Source of the DNA: Arthrobacter sp. OAP107
GTDB taxonomy: Bacteria > Actinomycetota > Actinomycetes > Actinomycetales > Micrococcaceae
Reading direction: 5' to 3'
Length of the DNA: 64,000 nt
NCBI RefSeq assembly: GCF_040546765.1
Contig: NZ_JBEPOK010000001.1
Location: forward strand, 4,216,001-4,280,000
Of this stretch, positions 1 through 7,421 are shown piece by piece (the stretch's first letter is position 1; each line of letters opens with the position of its first letter). Under the pieces are notes generated by a model. It had not been told where the DNA came from. It did no database searches and was given only the letters and a program-made list of their open reading frames with translations. The position numbers and the translations under genes are program-made.

Positions 1-789
1 GTTGACCATCACCTCGAAGTGGAGGTGGCAGCCGGTGGAGGCGCCTGTGGTCCCGCTGAGGGCGATAACCTCGCCCCGGGTGACCTTCTGGCCAACCTGG
101 ACGCTGGAGGACGACAGGTGGTTGTACGTCGTCTCCAGGCCGTTGCCGTGATCGATCACGATGCGGTTTCCTCCGCCATACGGGTGCCACCCCGAGAAAG
201 TGACTTTGCCGCTGGCTGCAGCAAGCACCTGGGTGCCGCACTCGGCGGCGAAGTCCTGGCCGCGGTGGAACTCGCCGGCGCCGCCGGTGATCGGACTCAC
301 CCGGTAACCGAACGGTGAGGACTTGACCAGCGTGGTCAGCGGTCCGCCCAGGGTGCCCACCGAGGCCGCACGGCTGATGCTGCCGGCCGACTGGGCGCTC
401 AGGAGCTGCTTGAGCTTTCCGTCCGGGTCGCCGGTGGTGGAGACTGACGTGCGGCTGAAGTCGATCTTTGCCGCCGGTTCCGCCGAAACCTTCGGCTGCG
501 CCAGTGAGGCAGCGGACGCCGATGCCCCGCCCTGCTCGCCGGCAGCCAGGACAGGGCTGGTGGCGGGGACAGTAACAGTCAGCAGGAGGCCGGTGGCCGC
601 GAGGGCAACGCCGGCTTTCTGCCCAACGCCACTGGCCGAGGCGAAATCCGTAACCTGCCGCAACGGACCCCGGCGGCGGCGGCGCGCTTCGCGCTGGGCG
701 TCCCGGGGACGGTCCGCGGCGTTGGCCTCCGCAAGGCGCGGCTCCGGAGCGGGACCAGTCGCGCGGCGGCGGCCCCGGGCATTCTGCAT
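1..789 (-). CDS. M23 family metallopeptidase (cell-wall endopeptidase), C-terminus cut by window edge
   Basis: Partial gene, 263 codons visible, running off the left edge. The N-terminus is basic and Arg-rich, followed by a hydrophobic signal or anchor segment at about residues 50-75 (AGVALAATGLLLTVTVPA). A low-complexity linker follows, then a peptidase_M23 (LytM-like) domain. The zinc motifs are visible: His and Asp in FHRGQDFA, and HLHFE close to the edge. The family cleaves peptidoglycan cross-bridges outside the membrane. The start ATG at 789 has GAGAGGAAACAG just upstream. The 5' leader carries a ydaO/c-di-AMP riboswitch, which is a typical control for cell-wall hydrolases in actinobacteria. 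The exact bond cut is not known. Confidence 0.9.
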   Translation of the reverse strand, partial: MQNARGRRRATGPAPEPRLAEANAADRPRDAQREARRRRRGPLRQVTDFASASGVGQKAGVALAATGLLLTVTVPATSPVLAAGEQGGASASAASLAQPKVSAEPAAKIDFSRTSVSTTGDPDGKLKQLLSAQSAGSISRAASVGTLGGPLTTLVKSSPFGYRVSPITGGAGEFHRGQDFAAECGTQVLAAASGKVTFSGWHPYGGGNRIVIDHGNGLETTYNHLSSSSVQVGQKVTRGEVIALSGTTGASTGCHLHFEVMVN

Positions 790-814
790 GGACAAGTACT
801 GTTTCCTCTCTGGA

Positions 815-1000
815 TAGCCTGCGGAGTTAGCTGTCGGATTCGGGTCAGAGAGTTCAGACCCGGTCCGCCATCACAAGCCATTCCGGCACAGGGGTATCCC
901 CGGGAGGATTCCTTCTGCGGAAGAGACTTGCTGCTGCGGACTTCACCCCAAGGCTGTCAGAACAGCCGGTTGTGGTTCCCCCGCCCCTGCCAGTGGGTGA
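815..1000 (-). ncRNA. ydaO/yuaA c-di-AMP riboswitch upstream of the M23 peptidase
   Basis: Read on the minus strand, the leader contains the family's hallmark blocks in order: GCGGGGGAACCACA, TTGGGGTGAAGTCC, GGACCGGGTC, and CCGAATCCGACAGCTAAC followed by TCCGCAGGC. The last block ends about 25 nt before the start codon, just before the ribosome binding site. This is the consensus of the c-di-AMP-sensing ydaO class, normally an OFF switch for cell-wall hydrolases and osmolyte transporters. Boundaries are approximate. Confidence 0.9.
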
Positions 1001-1041
1001 CTCGTGCTGCTGATCTGCTGGCAGGGTTCGGCTCCAGATCA

Positions 1042-1067
1042 GGTAACGCTTTTGTATCGGCGTTGCC
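1042..1067. promoter_or_regulatory. Inverted repeat GGTAACGC-N10-GCGTTGCC upstream of the riboswitch
   Basis: Eight-base arms with one mismatch lie just upstream of the c-di-AMP riboswitch, where the peptidase promoter should be. GTAAC-type half-sites before cell-wall hydrolase genes are often bound by the MtrA response regulator in actinobacteria. That assignment is inference. The rest of 1001-1214 is AT-richer promoter DNA with no gene. Confidence 0.35.
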
Positions 1068-1214
1068 GTTTAACTATAGGCGATTAAAGAGCACGGTAAT
1101 AATTCCGTTATATTCACTGTGCAAAAGTGGTGGGTCATCCTGCCTGCAGATGTCAGACAGGATACGGCTTCCGCGCCGCTGGACGATTAGGCGCCGGTCA
1201 AGGCTCCCTGGAGC

Positions 1215-1910
1215 TTAGTCCAGGCGCACAAACACGTGCGCAGCAACCTCCGGCGGCAGTTCAAGGGCACCCTCGAACCCCGGTACGCGGACAGAGATGT
1301 ACTCCCCCACGCGTTCGAGCGAGACGGCGGCGCCGGGCCGGATCCCGCCTTCGTCCAACTGGAGCAGCAGCTCCGGCTCCACCTGGATGGGTTCTGCCAG
1401 GCGGCTGACGGTGACCTTGGATTCCGGGCCGTAGCCGGTCATGGCATCGAGCAGGTTCACCACCCCGTCCGAGAACGGGCGTGCAGGCTGCCCTCCGAGT
1501 GCGGCCAGGCCGGGAATCGGGTTGCCATAGGGAGATTCGGTGGGGTGATCGAGCATTTCATAGATCCGGCGCTCCACGCGCTCACTCATGACGTGTTCCC
1601 ACCGGCAGGCCTCGTCGTGGACGTAGGCCCAGTCAAGGCCGATAACGTCAGCGAGCAGGCGCTCGGCGAGCCGGTGCTTGCGCATCACCTCGGTGGCGCG
1701 CTTCCGGCCCACTTCGGTCAGTTCCAGGTGGCGGTCGCCGGAGACGACGACGAGGCCGTCGCGTTCCATCCTGCCGATGGTCTGCGAAACAGTGGGGCCC
1801 GAGTGGCGGAGACGTTCGGCGATGCGTGCCCGAAGCGCCACGATGTTCTCTTCCTCCAGCTCCAGAATGGTGCGAAGGTACATCTCCGTGGTGTCGATCA
1901 GATCCGTCAT
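1215..1910 (-). CDS. ideR: DtxR/IdeR family iron-dependent transcriptional repressor
   Basis: This 231-residue protein has the full three-domain layout of DtxR/IdeR: N-terminal winged helix (about 1-70), dimerisation and metal-binding domain (about 71-140) and C-terminal SH3/FeoA-like domain (about 150-228). The metal ligands sit at DtxR numbering: M10, H79, E83, H98, C102, E105 and H106 (CRWEH). With Fe(II) the family binds 19-bp boxes and represses iron-uptake genes. A matching box precedes the siderophore-interacting gene at 18612. The start ATG follows GAGGAGCTGAGCTGA. It is divergent from serC. The symbol follows the family name; dtxR is equally fitting. Confidence 0.93.
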   Translation of the reverse strand: MTDLIDTTEMYLRTILELEEENIVALRARIAERLRHSGPTVSQTIGRMERDGLVVVSGDRHLELTEVGRKRATEVMRKHRLAERLLADVIGLDWAYVHDEACRWEHVMSERVERRIYEMLDHPTESPYGNPIPGLAALGGQPARPFSDGVVNLLDAMTGYGPESKVTVSRLAEPIQVEPELLLQLDEGGIRPGAAVSLERVGEYISVRVPGFEGALELPPEVAAHVFVRLD

Positions 1911-2255
1911 TCAGCTCAGCTCCTCGAGCACAGTATTTGTGTCCGTCCCACCGTACCGCGGGCCCGCCGCACCGGGATCCGGCAAGCTGCAGCGGCGGTC
2001 CTGTATGACGGCGGCGCAGCACCGGCTGTCTGCCCGTACGTCCAGTGCCAGCTTAGCCTATTTTGAATTAGTCCGGATAATCCGCCGGGCCTGTGACGGG
2101 CACCATCTCCATGACTGGACTATGACGGTGGCGTGTTCCCGCGGTATCCGCGCTTCGGGCAGAATAAGGAGGGTCTTGGTGGCGGTCATGGTTGCCTGCC
2201 GGCCATCGCCCCGTCCCCGCCGAACCGCACTTCCATGCCGAAAATTGGAGCCACT
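1911..2255. other. Intergenic region between the divergent dtxR-type gene and serC
   Basis: This 345-bp divergent promoter region has no gene I can support. A weak DtxR-like site (about 12 of 19 matches, core TAGGCTAA on the minus strand) lies near 2047-2065, and a small palindrome GGATAATCC lies near 2073. Neither is strong enough to annotate as an operator. Confidence 0.5.
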
Positions 2256-3386
2256 GTGAGCGACACCAGCATCACTATTCCCGCAAATCTCCTGCCCAAG
2301 GACGGACGGTTCGGCGCCGGTCCCTCCAAGGTCAGGCCCGAGCAGATCGAGGCGCTCTCCGCAGCAGCCACGACGCTCCTTGGAACGTCCCACCGCCAGG
2401 CCCCGGTGAAGAACCTCGTGGGTTCCGTCCGCGAAGGCCTCAGCACCTTCTTCCGCGCCCCCGAAGGCTACGAGGTGGTCCTCGGCGTTGGCGGTTCCAC
2501 CGCGTTCTGGGACGTTGCCAGCTTCGGCCTGGTGGAAGAGAAGGCACAGCACCTGTCCTTCGGCGAGTTCGGGTCCAAGTTCGCCGCGGCCACCAACAAG
2601 GCACCGTTCCTTGCGGAGTCCTCCATCATCAAGTCCGAGCCCGGCACCTGCCCCGCACCCAAGGCCGAGGCCGGCGTTGACGTGTACGCCTGGCCGCAGA
2701 ACGAAACGTCAACGGGCGTTGCCGCGCCCGTCCAGCGCGTGAACGGCGCCGACGAGGGCGCGCTGGTGCTGGTGGACGCAACCTCGGCTGCCGGCGGCCT
2801 TGACGTCGATGTGGCCCAGACGGACGTCTACTACTTTGCGCCGCAGAAGAACTTCGCTTCCGACGGCGGGCTGTGGCTGGGCCTGTTCTCCCCGGCAGCG
2901 CTTGAGCGGGCCGAGCGCGTCAAGGCCAGCGGGCGGTGGATCCCGGACTTCCTTGACCTGAAGACCGCCATCGACAACTCCAAGCTGAACCAGACCTACA
3001 ACACCCCCTCGCTGTCCACGCTCGTCACGCTGGACGCCCAGGTGCAGTGGCTGAACGCCAACGGCGGGCTGGACTTCGCCGCCGGGCGCACCGCCGACTC
3101 CGCCGGACGCATCTACAAGTGGGCGGAAGCCTCCGAATTCGCCACGCCGTTCGTTGCCAACGCCGCCGAACGTTCCAACGTCATCGCCACCATCGACTTC
3201 GATGACTCGATCGATGCCGCCGCCATCGCCAAGGTACTCCGCGCCAACGGCATCGTGGACACCGAGCCGTACCGGAAGCTGGGTCGCAACCAGCTGCGCA
3301 TCGCCACGTTCGTGGCCATCGAGCCCTCCGATGTCACCGCCCTGCTGGAGTGCATCGACTACGTGGTGGGCGAGCTGAAGAAGTAA
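2256..3386 (+). CDS. serC: Phosphoserine aminotransferase
   Basis: This 376-residue class V PLP aminotransferase has a serC-type N-terminus (PKDGRFGAGPSKVR). It transfers the amino group from glutamate to 3-phosphohydroxypyruvate in serine biosynthesis, and the family may also act in pyridoxal phosphate synthesis. The PLP lysine is about K198, in FAPQKNFASDGG. I chose GTG at 2256 because GGAG lies 5 nt upstream and the protein then starts MSDTSITIPANLLP, as expected for actinobacterial SerC. An in-frame ATG at 2235 lacks such a site. It is divergent from the dtxR-type gene and convergent with the DUF3027 gene. Confidence 0.94.
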   Translation: MSDTSITIPANLLPKDGRFGAGPSKVRPEQIEALSAAATTLLGTSHRQAPVKNLVGSVREGLSTFFRAPEGYEVVLGVGGSTAFWDVASFGLVEEKAQHLSFGEFGSKFAAATNKAPFLAESSIIKSEPGTCPAPKAEAGVDVYAWPQNETSTGVAAPVQRVNGADEGALVLVDATSAAGGLDVDVAQTDVYYFAPQKNFASDGGLWLGLFSPAALERAERVKASGRWIPDFLDLKTAIDNSKLNQTYNTPSLSTLVTLDAQVQWLNANGGLDFAAGRTADSAGRIYKWAEASEFATPFVANAAERSNVIATIDFDDSIDAAAIAKVLRANGIVDTEPYRKLGRNQLRIATFVAIEPSDVTALLECIDYVVGELKK

Positions 3387-3401
3387 TCGCCGCTGAGGAG
3401 T

Positions 3402-3462
3402 ATTTGTCCGGATAATCGGTGTTCGAAGCCCTTGTGCCCCATTATCTGGACAAAACTCTTCT
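3402..3462. repeat. Degenerate copy of a dispersed inverted repeat (TTTGTCCGG..GGACAAAA)
   Basis: TTTGTCCGGATAAT at the left and ATCTGGACAAAA at the right form an imperfect inverted repeat about 60 bp long, downstream of serC. The same pair of end motifs, similarly spaced, occurs at 40785-40840 in the larger repeat copy before the EgtE-like gene. I read it as a degenerate relative of that element. Confidence 0.45.
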
Positions 3463-3472
3463 GTTAAAGCAC

Positions 3473-3510
3473 GACGGCGCCGTCCGGACTTTCGTCCCGA
3501 CGGCGCCGTT
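3473..3510. terminator. Bidirectional terminator hairpin between serC and DUF3027 gene
   Basis: The arms ACGGCGCCGTC and GACGGCGCCGT, extended by CGGA/TCC pairs, form a strong stem between two convergent genes. A short T run follows on the plus side. Confidence 0.7.
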
Positions 3511-3534
3511 TGCGTTGTGATCAGTTTGCCGTTG

Positions 3535-4098
3535 TCAGTCCCGCTCCGGGCTGCCTGACTCTGCATCGGCGTCGGACTCTATTTCGTCGTCGGACGCCGA
3601 TTCAACGTCCGCGGCGGCCTCGCCCGGTTCTCCGGCTTCAGACTCGCCGGTGGCCCCCTCCTCGGGAGATTCCTCCGCGGTCTCCGCATCCTGCTCCTGG
3701 GCGTCCTCCGGGCGCACGCGCTCGGCCCACGGCACCCACTCCGGCGCCAGGATCGACTCTTCCGACGGGAGCAGGCCAAGCTCGTTGACCGTGATCACCT
3801 TGGAGCGGGAGTTGCGGGTCAGAACGGCGTACCACTGCCAGCCGATGTACCCCGGCAGCCGTGATTCGAAAAGGTGCGTCACCACGCGGTCGCCTTCGGT
3901 ACGGGCGGCCAGGTGTTCCCCGATTTCGGATGCCTTTGCAATGCCTTCGATGGCGGTCCGGGCGGTGTCCACGGCAGCGGCCAGCACGGCGTCGGGCTTC
4001 CCCGTCCGCCATACCGGGACTCCGGCGCGCCTCTTGAGGGCCTTGGATTCAGCCTTGGGCTCCACCTTGGATTCGGCCTGTTCAGGTTCCGGGTTCAT
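3535..4098 (-). CDS. DUF3027 domain-containing protein
   Basis: This 187-residue protein belongs to the actinobacterial DUF3027 family, whose function is unknown. The conserved core spans about residues 30-130 (LPGYIGWQWYAVLTRN, EWVPWAERVRPEDA). It is flanked by a charged N-terminus and a very acidic, Glu/Ser-rich C-terminal tail of about 55 residues that is probably disordered. It lies 8 bp downstream of the cold-shock gene on the same strand, an order that is common in actinobacteria, so the two probably share a transcript. No catalytic motif is evident. Confidence 0.85.
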   Translation of the reverse strand: MNPEPEQAESKVEPKAESKALKRRAGVPVWRTGKPDAVLAAAVDTARTAIEGIAKASEIGEHLAARTEGDRVVTHLFESRLPGYIGWQWYAVLTRNSRSKVITVNELGLLPSEESILAPEWVPWAERVRPEDAQEQDAETAEESPEEGATGESEAGEPGEAAADVESASDDEIESDADAESGSPERD

Positions 4099-4106
4099 TG
4101 GGAGGC

Positions 4107-4490
4107 CTAGGCGTCCAGCTCGTCGGCAACCTTACGCAGGGCGGCGGCAATGGCCTTGCCCTTGTTGCCGTCCGGGTATTTACCGGAGGACAGCGTGCCG
4201 GACAGGTTGTCTAGAACCGTCACCAGGTCCTGCACCAGCGGGGCAAGATCCCTCGCGCTGGGGCGCTTGGCCTTGGCGATGGACGGCGTCTTTTCAAGGA
4301 CGCGCAGACCCAGGGCCTGGGCGCCCTTGCGTCCGTCCGCGACGCCGAACTCAACCCGGGTGCCGGCCTTCAGTTCCGAAACTCCGGCGGGCAGCGCGGA
4401 TTTGGGAAGGAACACTTCCTGCCCGTCCTCGCCCGCGAGGAATCCGAAACCTTTGTCCTTGTCGTACCACTTGACCTTGCCGGTAGGCAC
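4107..4490 (-). CDS. Cold-shock domain protein with C-terminal helical extension
   Basis: This 127-residue protein has an N-terminal cold-shock domain (about 1-66) with RNP1-like KGFGFLAGEDG; the second RNA-binding motif reads EVFLPKSAL where VFVH is usual. A roughly 55-residue C-terminal extension is predicted helical. The family binds single-stranded nucleic acid. The extension matches the longer actinobacterial CspB-like type paired with DUF3027. The start is GTG at 4490, preceded by AGAAGG. It forms a likely operon with the DUF3027 gene and is divergent from the small membrane gene at 4675. Confidence 0.85.
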   Translation of the reverse strand: MPTGKVKWYDKDKGFGFLAGEDGQEVFLPKSALPAGVSELKAGTRVEFGVADGRKGAQALGLRVLEKTPSIAKAKRPSARDLAPLVQDLVTVLDNLSGTLSSGKYPDGNKGKAIAAALRKVADELDA

Positions 4491-4674
4491 CTAATCAACC
4501 TTCTTCGTTTCTGACGTTCTGGGACATGGCCGGCGGGCACCGCATCCGCACCGATGTGCGGGTTCAGGGTATGACTGCCTGGTCCATGTTGGTCTGTTCC
4601 TTCAAGGTTATCCTGACTGGCAGGCTAATCCCGCTTTGAGGCGCGGCCGCGGCGCTGCTGTTAGCGTTACTTGC

Positions 4675-4908
4675 ATGACATCCGCGCGTATCCGGCGGCC
4701 ACTGATGGCCGCGGCAGTGCTCCTTGCAGTTTTGTCCCTCGCTGCCGTCGGCGCGGTCATGGCGCTGGCCGCTGCGGGCCAGGCCGCGCCGCAGTGGATC
4801 ACGTCGGCGGCGCTGTACGGCCTTCCGGCGGCTTTCCTGCTGATGCTTGTGCTGGTGGCCGACGGCGTTGCCGCCCGCCGCCGGGCAGGAACCCCGGGCG
4901 GGCGGTAA
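4675..4908 (+). CDS. Small hypothetical membrane protein with two predicted TM helices
   Basis: This 77-residue protein has two hydrophobic segments (about 10-32 and 40-62) separated by a short loop, then an Arg-rich C-terminus. I do not recognise a family. I chose ATG at 4675 because the upstream in-frame GTG or ATG choices add only a basic stretch. No clear ribosome binding site is visible, so translation may be leaderless. It ends 10 bp before the helicase-associated gene on the same strand, and co-transcription is likely. Confidence 0.65.
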   Translation: MTSARIRRPLMAAAVLLAVLSLAAVGAVMALAAAGQAAPQWITSAALYGLPAAFLLMLVLVADGVAARRRAGTPGGR

Positions 4909-4918
4909 CGTTGGACTG

Positions 4919-7408
4919 ATGTCCCTCATTCGAGCGCTCAGCAAGGACCTGGAGGCACGCAGCGACGAGTCACTGCGGGCCCTGTTCGCTGCGCGGCCGG
5001 ACCTGATCTCGCCCGGAGTTCCCGATTTCCCCGCCCTCGCCGCCCGCGCCAGCGCCCGGGTGAGCGTACAGCGTGCCCTGGAGCGCCTGAACCGTCCCCA
5101 GATGCAGGTCCTGGAAACCTTGCACCTGTGCACCAACACGGACACCGGCCACAGCGCCTCGGCCACGGTGCTGAAGAAAGCCATCGCAGGATCAACGGTG
5201 GCCGCCGTCGAGCAACTCCTGCAGTCGCTGCATGACCTGGCCCTCGTGCAGCGGGCGGAACCACCGCATGGAGCAGGACCCGGAGCCCAGCGGCAGCGCT
5301 ACTACCTTCCGGTGAGCAGCCTGAAAGACGTCGTCGGCATCTACCCGGCCGGGCTGGGGCGCAGCTACACCGAGCTCGTCAGGCTGCAGCCGGCGTTCGC
5401 CCAGCGCGTTGTCCAGCTTGTCGCGGAGCTGCACCGAAGCGGCGCCGCCGTGCAGGCCGCCACCACCCCGATGGAGGCAGCGCTGGCGCTGCAGCACTGG
5501 ACCTCCTCCCCCGAGGCATTACACGCCCTCCTCGCCACCGCCCCGGCGCGGACGGCGGCGCTCCTGGCACGGTTCAGCAACTGGGCCATGGGTGCCGTGC
5601 CCCAGGCCCAGCGCAAGGCTTCCGTCACCACCGAAGGTCACGACGTCGGACCCGTCGACTGGCTGCTGGCGCGGGGCCTGCTGGTGCCGCTGGACGCCGC
5701 CCACGTGGAGCTGCCGCACAGCGTGGGCATCTCCCTGCGCGGTGGCGCCATCATCGACAACTTCTCCCTGACTCCCCCCGCGCCAACGCTCGGCGTCACC
5801 ACCGCGGCGCTGCGCCGCAACGCCGCGCTGGGCGCCATCGCGGAGACATTACGGCTCACCGGCGAACTGCTGCATGCGGTCAGGGACCAGCCCCTGGCCA
5901 CCCTGCGGAGCGGCGGCGTGGGCATCCGCGAAATGCGGCGGCTCGCCGAGACGCTCCGCGTGGACCACCACACCACCGCCGTACTGCTGGAAGTCTGCGC
6001 CCTGTCCGGCCTGATCCGGCTGGATGTGGACAGCTCGTGCTGGGTGCAGCCGCCGCAGCTGGAATGGCTCGGGCTGCCGCGGCAGGAACAGTGGCTGTGG
6101 CTCGTCAATGCCTGGCTGGCCAGCGAGCGCGCCCCGTCACTCGTGGGACAGCCCATCAACGGCCAGCCCGGCGGGCCCGCCAACCACCGGGCCGCCCCGG
6201 CGGCCACCGTCAATGCCCTCTCCGCCGAGGCCCAGCGGTCCGACGCGCCCGTCATCCGCAAGAGGATCCTGGAAATCCTGCGGGAGCTAACGCTCGAGGC
6301 GGAGATGCCGGACGGGGCCGCGCCGGTCCTCAATGCGGAGGCAGTGCTGCAGCGTGCCGAGTGGTCCCAGCCCCGCATGGCGCGGCGGTTCAGTTCCCTG
6401 ATCGGCGGCGTCCTGGCAGAGGCTGAGCTGCTGGGGCTGATCGGGTCCGGCGCGCTCAGCCAGCTCGGTGCCGCCATCGCCGCGGACGCGCCCGACGACG
6501 CCATGGACCTCCTGGGCGAACACCTCCCTGCAGCCCTCAACCACGTGCTCCTGCAGGCGGACCTGACCGCTGTGGCGCCGGGATACCTGGCCCCTGACCT
6601 GGCAGAGCAGCTACAGCGGATGGCCGACGCCGAAGGGCAGGGCCCGGCCACGACGTACCGGTTCTCCGTGGAGTCCATCCGGCGCGCCCTGGACTCGGGC
6701 CAGGACGCGGCGGCCATCCTGGATTTCCTCCGCCGGCACTCCGCCACCGCCGTGCCGCAGCCGCTGCAGTACCTCGTGGAGGACACCGCCGCCAGGCACG
6801 GCAAGCTGCGGGTCGGGGCTGCCGCCAGCTTCATCCAGAGCGACGACGAGGCCGCGCTCAGCGAGCTCTGCCGGGAGGCTGCGGCCTCATCCCTGGGCCT
6901 GGTCCGGATCGCCCCCACCGTGCTGGTCTCCATGGCTTCGCCCCGGCAGACTGCGCTCGTGCTGCGCGGGCTGGGACTGTCACCCGCCGTCGAAGAGGCC
7001 GGATCCGCCGTCGTACGCCTTAACCGGACCGCCCCCGTTCCGGGCACCGGCCGCCCCGTCTACAGCGCACCGCGCACCGCCCTTCCCGACGCCGACGTCA
7101 CCGCCCAGCTCGCGCTCCTCCGCAGCCATGCGGAGCACACCAGCCCCAACGGCTCCCGGCCCGCCGCTGCCGGCGGCGAGGAGGCAACCCAGCTGGGACT
7201 GGAGACCCTGCACAAGGCCATCCGGCTCAGGCAAAAGGTCGTGATGAACGTCGTGGACAGCCTGGGGAATGCGAAACTGGAAACGGTTGTTCCGGTCTCC
7301 GTCGCGGGCGGACGCGTCCGCGTCTTCGACCCCGCGAAGGACACGGAACGGGTGCTTTCCATCCACCGGATCATCGATATCGAGGCAGCAGAGGAAATGC
7401 AGCAGTGA
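4919..7408 (+). CDS. Helicase-associated protein (XPB/Ssl2 N-terminal-like, Helicase_C_3)
   Basis: This 829-residue protein is typical of the large actinobacterial gene found just upstream of bacterial XPB. The ORF lacks Walker A and DEAH motifs, so it is not itself a helicase. A Helicase_C_3/XPB-N-like domain lies at about 540-650 (VLLQADLTAVAPGYL), and a WYL-like beta domain at about 765-829. The start ATG at 4919 gives MSLIRALSKDLEARSDESL. It ends 14 bp before the XPB start, so the two are almost certainly translated from one message. A role as partner of XPB in DNA repair or transcription-coupled remodelling is inference. Confidence 0.85.
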   Translation: MSLIRALSKDLEARSDESLRALFAARPDLISPGVPDFPALAARASARVSVQRALERLNRPQMQVLETLHLCTNTDTGHSASATVLKKAIAGSTVAAVEQLLQSLHDLALVQRAEPPHGAGPGAQRQRYYLPVSSLKDVVGIYPAGLGRSYTELVRLQPAFAQRVVQLVAELHRSGAAVQAATTPMEAALALQHWTSSPEALHALLATAPARTAALLARFSNWAMGAVPQAQRKASVTTEGHDVGPVDWLLARGLLVPLDAAHVELPHSVGISLRGGAIIDNFSLTPPAPTLGVTTAALRRNAALGAIAETLRLTGELLHAVRDQPLATLRSGGVGIREMRRLAETLRVDHHTTAVLLEVCALSGLIRLDVDSSCWVQPPQLEWLGLPRQEQWLWLVNAWLASERAPSLVGQPINGQPGGPANHRAAPAATVNALSAEAQRSDAPVIRKRILEILRELTLEAEMPDGAAPVLNAEAVLQRAEWSQPRMARRFSSLIGGVLAEAELLGLIGSGALSQLGAAIAADAPDDAMDLLGEHLPAALNHVLLQADLTAVAPGYLAPDLAEQLQRMADAEGQGPATTYRFSVESIRRALDSGQDAAAILDFLRRHSATAVPQPLQYLVEDTAARHGKLRVGAAASFIQSDDEAALSELCREAAASSLGLVRIAPTVLVSMASPRQTALVLRGLGLSPAVEEAGSAVVRLNRTAPVPGTGRPVYSAPRTALPDADVTAQLALLRSHAEHTSPNGSRPAAAGGEEATQLGLETLHKAIRLRQKVVMNVVDSLGNAKLETVVPVSVAGGRVRVFDPAKDTERVLSIHRIIDIEAAEEMQQ

Positions 7409-7421
7409 AGGTTCTACCTGC

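Noticed and set aside
2047..2065. A DtxR-like half-site between the dtxR-type gene and serC
   Set aside because: Only about 12 of 19 positions match and only one half is good, so autoregulation is not supported.
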